64,000 nucleotides of DNA, from NCBI RefSeq assembly GCF_000276665.1, contig NW_004955463.1:12150828-12214827 (forward strand). The letters run 5' to 3'. Below are positions 1 through 8,850 of the stretch, in pieces. The position numbers were made by a program, and so were the translations under genes. The notes under the pieces were generated by a model. The model did no database searches. It was not told the DNA's origin and saw nothing but the letters and a program-made list of their open reading frames with translations. Origin of the DNA: Chinchilla lanigera (Eukaryota; Chordata; Mammalia; Rodentia; Chinchillidae). Numbering within the stretch: position 1 is the stretch's first letter; each line of letters begins with the position of its first letter.

Positions 1-70
1 AGGTCAGCTGCTGGAGATGAAAGGTGTCTGGAATGCTCTCCCTTCCCCACACAGCCTCACTCTGGGTCCA

Positions 71-412
71 TGTCTTACTTTCCTCTCGTTGCTGGGACAA
101 AATACCTGACACCCAAAATTAAGAAAGGAAAGGTTTATTTTGCTTACAGTTTGTGGAGGTTTCAGTCCATATTTGGCAGATTACAAGGCAGACTGGAACA
201 TGGCAGAGAGCTACAGCTCATGGTGACAGAACACAGCAAAAACAACAAGCCCACACAAGGGAGGAAATGGCCAGAAGCACCCTCTTTCTCTCTATGCAAA
301 CTATCCACCCCAGGGCGGGTGGAGCTCTCACACCCATAATCAATCAAACTCTAAAAGCCTGCCCCATGGCCGCATGAGGCTTTGAAGGGACACCCAGAAA
401 CAAACCATAGCA
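71..412 (-). mobile_element. Solo MaLR-like LTR, copy 1
   Basis: This is an LTR read from the right: it starts TGCTATGGTTTGTTTCTGGG near 412 and ends ...AAGACA at 71. It matches the plus-strand copies at 1226, 2093, 18206 and 53221 in order: the GTGTCCC/AAAGCCTCATG start, then a C/T-rich middle, then an AAATAAACCTTTCC polyadenylation-like region. The flanks are gtcca (66-70) and gtccg (413-417), a 5-bp target duplication with one mismatch. The layout (TG...CA ends, about 340-440 bp, polyA signal near the 3' end) is that of ERVL-MaLR LTRs. The 89-codon and 74-codon frames across it are incidental. Confidence 0.75.
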
Positions 413-1225
413 GTCCGGCTCTGCTTTGACTGCAGCTCAGTTACCAGGTGTGTGCCTTCTTTGCAGTCACACAGCACTGTCTCCTTTGAAAAGTCTCGTA
501 GCCAATAGCATTGCCCATGTGGCCCCATGGCAGTTCTCCAAACCCTAAGTCCTGATGTGTTAAAAGTGGCTAGGAGTTTCAAACTCCTGTACTCAGGTAT
601 CAGGGACAAAGATACTTAGCAATGCATTCATCAGTTTTAGTTCCTCCCTTACATTTAATATCATCATCATTATTTGTTTAGTAAAAAAGAGATCTGACTA
701 GGGAGGTAATCCAGCAATATGATTTCTCTTGAACGCAAGCAAAGAAAAGCAACAGCAAAAAAATATAAGAATCATCCAATCAACTTTGATGCAGCATTCA
801 ATGTTTGGGGTCACTAAATAGATGTTAAAGTAAACTAGGGTGAGTTGAAACCTGAGCAGATTTATGGCAAAGGCGCTGCCTGACTCTGGGGGTCATAGCA
901 GCACAGCCTTGGGCACTGGTCCTCCTGCTGCACCAGTCAAGGAGAGCAGCAGTGATGAAAGCCAGAAGAGTGGTGGCCAATGTGGACACGTGGGGAAGAA
1001 CAGAAGGTGCAGTGACCTAAGATCTGTCTTCCAGGGAGGGGTGTCAGGAACTTTGAGGTTATATAGAAAAGGGGACCAGAGGTAAGGGTTGGGAGTTTGT
1101 GTGATGGGGGTTATTTAGCTGAAAAAGCAGGTAACCCTGGGTCAGGTCACAGTCTGGTTGGTCTGGCTGGTTATTATGTCAAGTCTGGTTCTGCAAGGTT
1201 CTGATGTCATTTCTGCCTGAGGGGG
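413..1225. other. No gene seen; apparently single-copy
   Basis: I see no repeat or exon signature here. There is a mildly GC-richer CAG/CTG-containing patch around 890-1080 with a 73-codon frame that has no recognisable motif. The block is the spacer between two oppositely oriented copies of the same LTR family. Confidence 0.5.
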
Positions 1226-1637
1226 TGTTATGGTTTATGTTTAGATGTCTCCGTCAAGCCTCATGCGGTCATGAGGCTTTTTTGGAGGTGGTTGAGTCTA
1301 CAGTGTGTGATGCTGGGATTAAGGGCATGTGATTAGTGAGTCAGCCCACTGATTGGTTTGGCATAGTTCTGCCTGGGACTAAGGGTGTGAGTGCTACACC
1401 CCCACCTCACAGTGGGTAACTTTCAGACAATATAAGGGGCAGAAAGAGGCTTATCTTTCCCTTGTTGCTTTTGCTGTCTTCCACTGCCATGAACATTTAC
1501 CCCTCCACAGTGACACTCTGCCTTGGAGCCAGTTGACTATGGACTGAAACCTCTACAAACTGGGAGCTAAATAAACTTTTCCCCCTTTAACCTTGGGTGT
1601 TGGGTATTTTTGTCTCAGCAGTGAGAAAAATACCTTC
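1226..1637 (+). mobile_element. Solo MaLR-like LTR, copy 2
   Basis: It begins TGTTATGGTTTATGTTTAGA, includes a TATA-like ACAATATAAGGGGC at about 1427, an AAATAAAC polyadenylation-like site near 1568, and ends in the degraded ...AGTGAGAAAAATACC 3' terminus of the family. No clean 5-bp duplication is visible (GGGGG on the left), so the right edge is approximate. It lies opposite in orientation to copy 1. Confidence 0.7.
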
Positions 1638-2092
1638 GATGGGAGCAATTTGGTTTTCATCAGAAGATAAATGCTCCTGCCAAGGGAGGTAGCCTCATAC
1701 TGGGGGCGTGGGGGCAATCTCATCACAGGGTCCTCTGCCTGCAAGGCTCACTGTGGCTAGCAAGTTTAGGGTAACAACTGGAGACTTCTAGGTATGACTC
1801 CAGTGGGGCAGGAGCAGGATGTTGTAAAAACTGACTGTTGGCAATCTATTGATTATGCTGTCTCTACAACTCTTGAAAATACCTTAGTTACTCTTATCTT
1901 GCTGTCTTCGGCTTTTAAGGGGAAAGATTACCTGCTTTAGATGAAAACTCCTTAAATTATCAACATGTGTAGGAGCAGAATTAAACAAGACTCTGACCCA
2001 ACATTTTAAGGTCATAAAGGAAACAGATACAAAATTAAGATGCCAAGCTTTCACCCTGCTTTTAATTAATTACTCACTGGACACCTGTTCAT

Positions 2093-2506
2093 TGGTTGTG
2101 ATTTACAGCTAGATACCCCTCCCACAAAGCCTCACCATGCATATATGGGGCTTTGGGGAGGTGGCTAGATCACTGGCATGTGATGTTGGATCTGTCCACT
2201 GATGGGTTTACAGCTGGGTACCATGTTGGGAGGTGAAACCTGTTGGGAAGAGGTGGGTCACTGGGGGTGTGGGCTGGAAGGGTGTGTTTATATACATCCC
2301 TTCTCCTCTCTTGATCCCTCACTGCTTCTTGCCTGCCAAGCCATAGGGAAGTCTCCTCTGTCATGCCCCTCTTCCCTGCCACCCTGCCTTGGAACCACCT
2401 GACTATGGACTGAAACCTCTATACACTGTGAAATAAAACAAATCTCTCCTCCTTTAACTTGTGGGTACTGAGTATTTTGTTCCAGCAATAAGAAAGTAAC
2501 AAATCA
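2093..2506 (+). mobile_element. MaLR-like LTR, copy 3
   Basis: This is a more diverged member of the same family. It shares CACAAAGCCTCACCATGC at the start, GACTATGGACTGAAACCTCT and AAATAAAACAAATC near 2402-2445, and the AGAAAGTAAC 3' end. GTTTACAGCTGGGTACCATG near 2208 resembles the element's own start (TTTACAGCTAGATACC at 2102), so it may carry a small internal duplication or be two overlapping fragments. No target duplication was identified. Confidence 0.65.
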
Positions 2507-3782
2507 CCCAAGTGAAGAGTCAGGGCTTTTAGCACAAGTAGTTTCAATATCCATGTTACAAGTAGAGTTGCATATGCTGACATAACCTGCCTAGTAAATG
2601 GAATTGTTTAACTGATTATAGCTACTTCTTTCTAAACTTTTTGAATATATTCAGTGTTTTACTCATACTGTCTTTAAAATTTAAAGTTCTTATATTACAA
2701 ATTTTTAATTTTTAATGAATAAAATAAAGAAAGGTTAATAAAAGGTGAAAATAAAACATCTTTGATTAAATTATAGAAGATTGGGTCTACAAATGTATTT
2801 TTATTGTGTATACACATCAATATTTCACCCATATCTTTCACTGGAATAAAAATATAGATGGTAGGACAGGTGTCATGATTCATTGAGGCTCTCAGTGGTC
2901 CCTGGGAAAATAGCAGTGGGATGAGGAAAATGTAGATAAGAGACACGATTGAGGTCAGGTGGAGGTCCTCTCTCTCCTGACGGGAGGAGAAGAACTGAAC
3001 TACAACAGTAGGGGTATTTATTTATACTTTTAAAAAGTTAATATCATGAGACACAAGGTTGCCTAGTGACTAATGACTGAAATTGTCCAGGCAGGATGCC
3101 CTTCTCAAGACTGAGGTAGCTTGACTGCTTCAGGCATTCTGGTCCTGTCCTGCCCCCACATAGATGACCAATTACCAGTTTAAGACATTCTCTACAGACA
3201 GGGATGTATCTGCTGTGAGTTCTTTTGCTTAATTTAGATGGAAATCATAAAAACACAAACTATTAACAGCTCTGAGCTCTGAATGCCATGATGAAAGCTT
3301 GCTGGGACCAAAACAAAAGTCTCCTGGAGCTGCAGTGAAAATCTGATATAGCCATGCCAGGCTGTGAGGCACTGAGGGCAGCCATGGAAAAAAATAACAA
3401 TAAAAATAAAAGGGAAGTCCAGAGCCTTTCCTCCTCTTTCTCATTCAAGATAGATGTTGGCAATAGGGCTGGAAAGCACTAATAAAGTGGAGGGATGCTG
3501 CTATCTAGGCCCTTATTATAACCTCAAATCACACAGCAAAGCTGCAGGGAATATGAGGAGTAAAATCGAACCTCACAATGGTGTCCATTGATCCTAATTC
3601 TCCACAGCTACTTAATAATGCCATCATATCTTAGCATTGTGTAACTGAAAAAGTGAGACAAAAATTGACATTAGAGGTTATTGCTTAACCCAGGAAGACT
3701 TTTTTTTAAGAGTGTGTGTAGTTTTTTGCCCTCTCTCTTTCTCCCTGTCTGTCTGTCTGATTTCTCTGTGTAACTCTCTTCC
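2507..3782. other. No gene seen; AT-rich sequence
   Basis: This is AT-rich single-copy-looking DNA with a pyrimidine-rich run and a short GTCT repeat at 3730-3765. The portion 2950-3215 has some LTR-like texture (CTCTCTCCTGACGGGAGGAG, then a TATTTATTTATA box), but I cannot delimit an element. Confidence 0.4.
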
Positions 3783-4662
3783 TGTGGTGGTTTGAAAACT
3801 GGTGGGTAAGTTATACCACCCAGCTGAACTGAATCACCACGGTGCTTGGTGTGTGAGACCCACCTGAGGACTGTTGCTAGCAGAATAAGAGGCAGAAGTG
3901 GAGAAGAAGTGAGGCTGTTGGGAGCTGAGAGAAGCTGTTGGGTGCTGTTAGAAGCTGTAGGAAGCTGTTGGTTCTCTGGAGCTTGTCATGCTGGCTTTCT
4001 GATGAACTCAGCTGTTCTCATCAAGGAGCTCAAGACCTTGTTGTAGCTGAGAATAGCTTCGGTTCACTTCAGGAAAGCTCTGGTCCACACATTGAGCATC
4101 ACTTCCTGGCTCCAGAGTGGAAGATGGTGCACTGTTCAGTCTCCTGGAGAAGCTTGTAGTATTGGCTTTGCTGATGGGAACTCAGCTTTCCTCATCATTG
4201 GAGGAGCTCCCAATTACTGTTGCTGAGGATGGCTGTGGTACTTTTCAGGGGAGCCCTGGTTTTTAGGTTGAGCATCACTTCCTTGCTCCAGTACCGATCC
4301 CTCAGCCTGCCGGCACAGATCCTTCATCCCACTGGCACAGACTTTCTAGCTTCTACCACTGAACTTTGGGCCTTCCCAGCACAGATCCGTGAAACAGGCC
4401 TGCATGAGATGTCGTCATGGGCTCTCGGCCTCCAGCTGGACTCATGGGAGGCACTGATATGGGCTGTAGATCTTCAGCTGAACTCTTATAGGACATTACC
4501 ATGGGATCCAGGCCCTCAGCTGGACTCTATGGTCTTTAGTGTGTGGAAAGATTTCCTGTGCTCTCCTGTATATGCTTCTTTGTGTGACTATTATAAATAA
4601 TCATACAAAATATGTGTCCTGTGTATTACTGTTTCTCCTTACAATAACCCTAAACCACAACA
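3783..4662 (+). mobile_element. 880-bp solo LTR of an unidentified ERV family with internal tandem repeats
   Basis: The termini are TGTGGTGGTTTG and TAAACCACAACA, which are inverted repeats matching at 10 of 12 positions. The flanks cttcc (3778-3782) and ctgcc (4663-4667) look like a 5-bp target duplication with one mismatch. TG...CA ends plus a 5-bp duplication indicate an LTR. Two repeat systems lie inside: a roughly 135-140-bp segment present twice (3981-4115 and 4152-4291, both ending TGAGCATCACTTCC..GCTCCAG), and a 42-bp unit present three times (4417-4458, 4459-4500, 4501-4539). A 126-codon frame at 4220-4600 runs through the 42-bp units but has no known domain. I do not recognise the family; a DNA transposon with 12-bp inverted ends is the alternative. 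Confidence 0.6.
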
Positions 4663-5105
4663 CTGCCTTAATCTACCAGTGAAACCAAGGATTCTCCATG
4701 GATTTGCTGACTAAATGAGGCTAATTTAGAATGGGCAGATGAGCTCGGGCCCAGTCCCTATGCATGTCACAAACCACAAACCTGATGTCTAAATATTATC
4801 AGATAGAATTAGCAAACATGAGAATTTATGCTCAGAATTGTAAGACTCACAGGAAGCCAGCTGACTCAACTCCTAACTAATAAGGCATCAAAATCCACAC
4901 AGCAGGACTTAGAAACTATTCTAATTTTAATGAGTTCTGAATAGCTAACTAATCAATACCCTCCACCAGTGCTGTGCAGTGTCCACTGGGATTGCCCCTT
5001 GCACCTCAGCTGCTTTGGCCCCAACTCAACCCCACAAGTTAAATAAAGCTCTAAACAAAACAGAAACTGCTTCCACCAGCCAAGCCAGGAATGCTCCACC
5101 TTCCT
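4663..5105. other. No gene seen
   Basis: No recognisable repeat or coding signal between the LTR and the next old repeat. Confidence 0.4.
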
Positions 5106-5452
5106 CCCTGTCTGCTTAGTTTTGTGTGGCTCATAGAACACAATGCCATACACAGGGTACTGAAAGAGCAGCTCTCACTGTCCCACAGTTGTGGCAGCCA
5201 GAAGCCCGAGATACAGGGGTTGGCCAGGTTGATTCCTGTGGAGTACTGCGAGGAAGAGCCTGTCTCCTTGCTTCCCACAGTCTGCTGGCATCCACAGTGT
5301 CACCCTGACACCTCTCCTCATCTTTATCAGGTATGGTCCCTCCATACAGAGTCCAAGGTCCAAAGTTGCCCTTTTGTAAGAATATCAGACACATTCTGGC
5401 CCACTCCAGTGACTCTTTGACTTTACAACCTTGGCAAAAACTCCATTTCTTC
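5106..5452 (-). mobile_element. Ancient MLT1-like repeat, left part (split by L1)
   Basis: The order of words (GCAGCCAGAAGCCCGAGATA, GTTGATTCCTGTGGAGTACTG, CTTGCTTCCCACAGTCTGCTGGCAT, then CTTTTGTAAGAATATCAG) matches, in reverse orientation, an old LTR-like mammalian repeat of the MLT1 kind. Its remaining part reappears at 6791-6890 after an L1 insertion. The 109- and 110-codon frames across 5091-5463 are therefore repeat-derived chance frames. The family name is from memory and approximate. Confidence 0.6.
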
Positions 5453-6455
5453 TTATTCCGCAATTTCTATTATGCATTTTGGTCCTTGTTTACACTTTTA
5501 ATTTCTCCACTCAAAGAAAAAAATGTAATATTTAAAACATGTGTGTCCGATTTATTTCACTTAAGAGTATGTTCTCAAGGCGCATCTACTTATATAGAAA
5601 TGTCCCAAGTTTATCCTTCTTTATGGCTGAGTAGGACTCCATTGTATAAAAAACCCACATCTTCTTTATCCATTCCTGAGCTTATGGGCATTTGGGCTGT
5701 TTCCAAGATTTAGCTATTACAAATTGTGCTGCTATAAACATGGGTGTGCATATATCACTGTGGTATGATGCTTTTATTGTTTGGAGAAGATATCCAGAAT
5801 GGGAATAACTAGGTGAAATGGAACTTCCAATTTTAACTTTTTGAAGAATCTCCACACTGATTTCCACAGTGGTTGAACCAGTGTACACTCCCACCAACAA
5901 TGAAAAAGCATTCCTTTTTCCCTATAGCCCAGCTAGTATTTGTTATTGGTTGATTTATTGAATAATAGCCATTCTCCCTGAAGTGAGATGAAGTTTCAGT
6001 GTTGTTTTAATCTGCATCTCTCAATTGATCAGTTATGTTGAACAATTTTTCATGTTTATTTACCATTTCTACTTCTTAATCTAAGAAGTGTCTATTCATT
6101 TCAAAAGCCCATTTTTGGGATGCCTCTTTAAATTTGGGGGTGTCAAGTTTTTTGAGTTCTTTATATATGCTAGATGTTAGTCCTTTGAGGAACAGCTGGA
6201 AATTTTTTTTCTCACTCTGTGGGTTGTCTCTTCACCTCTATTGGTTTCTTTTGCTGTGCAAAAGCTTTTTAATAAGGTGAGCTCCCAGTTGTTGATTCTT
6301 TATGCTATTTCCTATGCAATCAGGTTTTTGTTCAAAAATCTTTACCTACACATATGTCTTCTTGAGTTTTACCTATTCTCTTTTCCAGTAGATTTTGTGT
6401 TTCTCTTTTAATATTTAGATTTTTGATAGATTTTGATTTTAGTTTACTGCATGGT
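5453..6455 (-). mobile_element. L1, inverted 5' segment (ORF2 C-terminus to early 3' UTR)
   Basis: This is the reverse complement of an L1 ORF2 3' end. Reading the plus strand gives the familiar antisense words ATGGGCATTTGGGCTGTTTCC, TGGGAATAACTAGGTGAAATGG and TTCCACAGTGGTTGAACCA, followed by TCCAATTTTAACTTTTTGAAG. It corresponds to about 32100-33010 of the plus-strand L1 described below. The coding frame is broken by many stops. It abuts a 3' UTR segment in the opposite orientation at 6456, the structure expected of a twin-primed (5'-inverted) L1 insertion. Confidence 0.85.
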
Positions 6456-6790
6456 GGAAGACATATGTCAGGGAGAGGAAGGGGAGAAGGAAGGAAGGAA
6501 AGAAAAGAAGGGAAAAATTGAAACAAAGCTTTTGTAAATAAGGAGAGAAAGAAGAGTTGAAGGGAGAGGATGAGAATGAGGAAAAGAAAAGAATCACGAT
6601 ATATCATGTATATGTACAGATTCCCTGTGATGAATGTTATCATTATAAAATTAATTTAAAAAATCAAATAAAGTGACTACTGATACAATGATAACAAATA
6701 AATTTGTATGTCTACAAATGTGAATTTCATTAAATAAATGGAGAGTCTATTGCAAAGAAAAAAACAACCAACCAAATAAACTGACAGACA
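6456..6790 (+). mobile_element. L1 3' UTR segment of the same inverted insertion
   Basis: A purine-rich run (AGGGAGAGGAAGGGGAGAAG, 6471-6560) is followed by an AT-rich L1-type 3' UTR and A-rich tail (AAAGAAAAAAACAACC near 6756). The purine run corresponds to the AAAGAAAAGGGAAAGAAGGGG stretch of the intact plus-strand copy near 33135. The right edge is set by the reappearance of the interrupted old repeat at 6791. Confidence 0.65.
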
Positions 6791-6890
6791 AACAAAAATT
6801 ATTTCTAAATAAGGCAACATTCTAAGGTACTGAAATTAGGACTTCAACATATCATTTTTTTTTTTTGCAGGTGGGGGCATAAATAATCAA
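6791..6890 (-). mobile_element. Ancient MLT1-like repeat, right part
   Basis: TTATTTCTAAATAAGGCAAC, ATTCTAAGGTACTG and TTAGGACTTCAACATATCAT continue the reverse-strand repeat interrupted at 5452. The two halves together follow the known order of the family, so the L1 between them is the younger insertion. Confidence 0.6.
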
Positions 6891-7359
6891 CAACACTATG
6901 TATCTATCATGCCCAGAAATGGTTCTCTTTGACATATCTGAATTGCCAGCATCACTGTTCTTGCCTATTGGGGCTCTGAAGTAAAATAAGAATTGCTTCA
7001 GCAGAAAGGCTGAGATACTGCAGCAATCTTCTGATACTTGAGGTGATGCCAAGAGATCCCTAGCAGGAGTATGTGCTCATGGATATGCTGGGCAAAGGGT
7101 GAATCATGCCCTGTGTGAAATTGCATCATGATACTCAGAATGGTGTATGATTATTATGAATTATTTCCAGAATTTGCCATTTAATATTTTTGGGCTGTAG
7201 TTGACCACAGGTCACTGAAGCTGCAGAAAGTGAAAGCATAGATAAAGTGATCTTATTAGACAACAATGGCAAATAAGCCACCTGTGTACCAAAGGTAAGG
7301 CATGTGGTGCACATTGGAATTACATTTTCCCCTGAGGTGGAAATTAAATTTTAAAAGAA
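6891..7359. other. No gene seen
   Basis: Single-copy-looking AT-rich DNA with no recognised repeat. Confidence 0.4.
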
Positions 7360-7374
7360 AAATTGGTAATCTTT

Positions 7375-7461
7375 TTTTTGGTGGGGGGGTACCAGGATTC
7401 AAACTCAGGACCTCATGCTTGCCAGGCAGGTGCTGCACCACTGAGCTAAATCCCTGGCCCC
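7375..7461 (-). mobile_element. ID-like tRNA-derived SINE
   Basis: A T-run (the A-tail reversed) is followed by GGTACCAGGATTCAAACTCA, then GCCAGGCAGGTGCTGCACCA and CTGAGCTAAATCCCTGGCCCC. This is the reverse complement of the window's ID-like SINE, variant with GGCACAGC-type spacing. The target duplication is AAATTGGTAATCTTT (7360-7374) and AAACTAGTAATCTTT (7462-7476), 13 of 15 identical, so this is a fairly old insertion. Confidence 0.9.
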
Positions 7462-7476
7462 AAACTAGTAATCTTT

Positions 7477-8504
7477 AACAAGTAATGATTCATGAATTTT
7501 CAAGAGTTGTGTTCTCTTAACACTTGTGGTCACATTGCACACAGAAAAGACCACTTTGCAGCTGTAACTCTGTGTGCCCTGCTCCAGTCAATCGCAAGCT
7601 CAGCAAGTCCCTGCAGCAGGCTGGCTCCCTCTGTGCTCCACTTTCTTGTCAGATCTCACCGCATCCTCACTGCTTACTGTGAGGCTGGAATTGGCTAAAG
7701 CTGAGGAGACACCTGGTGGAGACTGGAAGCATTCTTTTCCCAGGATGATTTATAATGTCTTCTTTCCCAATACTATTGCAGACAGCTAAAGAGCAAAATA
7801 AATAATATCACAGAATCTTTGTATTTGTGTTTTAGCCATTTAGAGATGTGAGGCAATTATACAAAAGTAATAGAGATGCTGAGCTAATTTAGCCTTCTTA
7901 CTAGGATAGTTCATACTCTATGAGTTTACTTCCCACCTGTATTTGTTTATTCACTTGCCTGTCTGTAGGTACTAGAGGGACCAGTCTCTGTTTCGGTATG
8001 CAGCTCTCGTAGTGAGCTATGGAAGCAGAACACATCATGTTCAGGAGCAGCAATGAGGATGTAATTATATAGGACTGGATCACACAGGGTTGCTAAATAT
8101 TTTATAAGCTGAGACCCACAAGTAGGGTGTCACAGATAGTGTTGTAAGTGGATGTATGAGAAGTAGAAGGTTAAATAAGTAGGATACTGAACTGAGTAGA
8201 GTGGGAGAAGTGGGCTACTAGGACAGAGAGTATGCAGAAAGAAAGGTAGTATTTGTGAATGACTGGTGGCCATGTTAGGGAATACTAATAGATAGCCAGA
8301 CTACTTTAGGTAGAAGAAAGTTTCTTGTAACTGAAGAAATTCATAACCTAAAGGCTGTGTTGCTCATCACTGACAAGTTGCCTAGCCTCAGGTGTATTCA
8401 GCAGGGAATGGCATGGTAGACTGTCCGGGGCTGTGGCATCAAAGCAAATCATTGCATCTGTCCCAGTGTTCCTAACTGCTTGTGTAGTTTTGGGGAATGT
8501 GCCA
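7477..8504. other. No gene seen
   Basis: Single-copy-looking sequence. Frames of 68 and 71 codons at 7492-7789 overlap each other and have no motif I recognise. Confidence 0.4.
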
Positions 8505-8850
8505 GTTAATTAGCACTGCAAATCTTAGCCCAAAGTCAGTGGTTTGAAAAATCAATCATCTCGTTTTCCTCACAGGTCTTGTCAACAGATCTTGCTTGGG
8601 CTTAGCCAAAATGGCACTACGCCTTGTCCCTTGCATCCTCCTGAGACCCACAGATCAGCATGGTCATGTTCTTATGGTGCTGGTGGAGGCTCAAGAGGGT
8701 ATATAGAAAGAGGCATGCATGAGCATTTGAGGCTAAAACTCAGAAGTACCACAGTATTGCTACTTCTTTGCTCTGCTGGCCAATCAGAGTGTCAAGGCCA
8801 ATGTCAGAGTCGAGGGATGGTTTAGTATTTCCCACTCGTTTATTGAGAAG
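8505..8850. repeat. Possible ancient interspersed repeat
   Basis: The block from GTCAGTGGTTTGAAAAATCA to CTGGCCAATCAGAGTGTCAAGGCCAATG has the word order of an old mammalian medium-reiteration element (an 'agtggcttaaaacaa' start and a 'ccaatcag...aggcca' end). The class is uncertain and the divergence high. A frame of 93 codons (8544-8825) lies inside it and is not considered coding. Confidence 0.4.

Noticed and set aside
2950..3215. Possible ERV LTR
   Set aside because: Some LTR-like texture and a TATA-like box, but no TG/CA ends, target duplication or second copy in the window.
5091..5463. Overlapping 109- and 110-codon frames on both strands
   Set aside because: They lie in the old LTR-like repeat; overlapping frames on both strands without domains are chance.
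6332..6643. 103-codon minus frame with a hydrophobic N-terminus
   Set aside because: It is the antisense of the L1 purine-rich 3' UTR; the Leu/Phe/Ser/Pro content comes from base composition.
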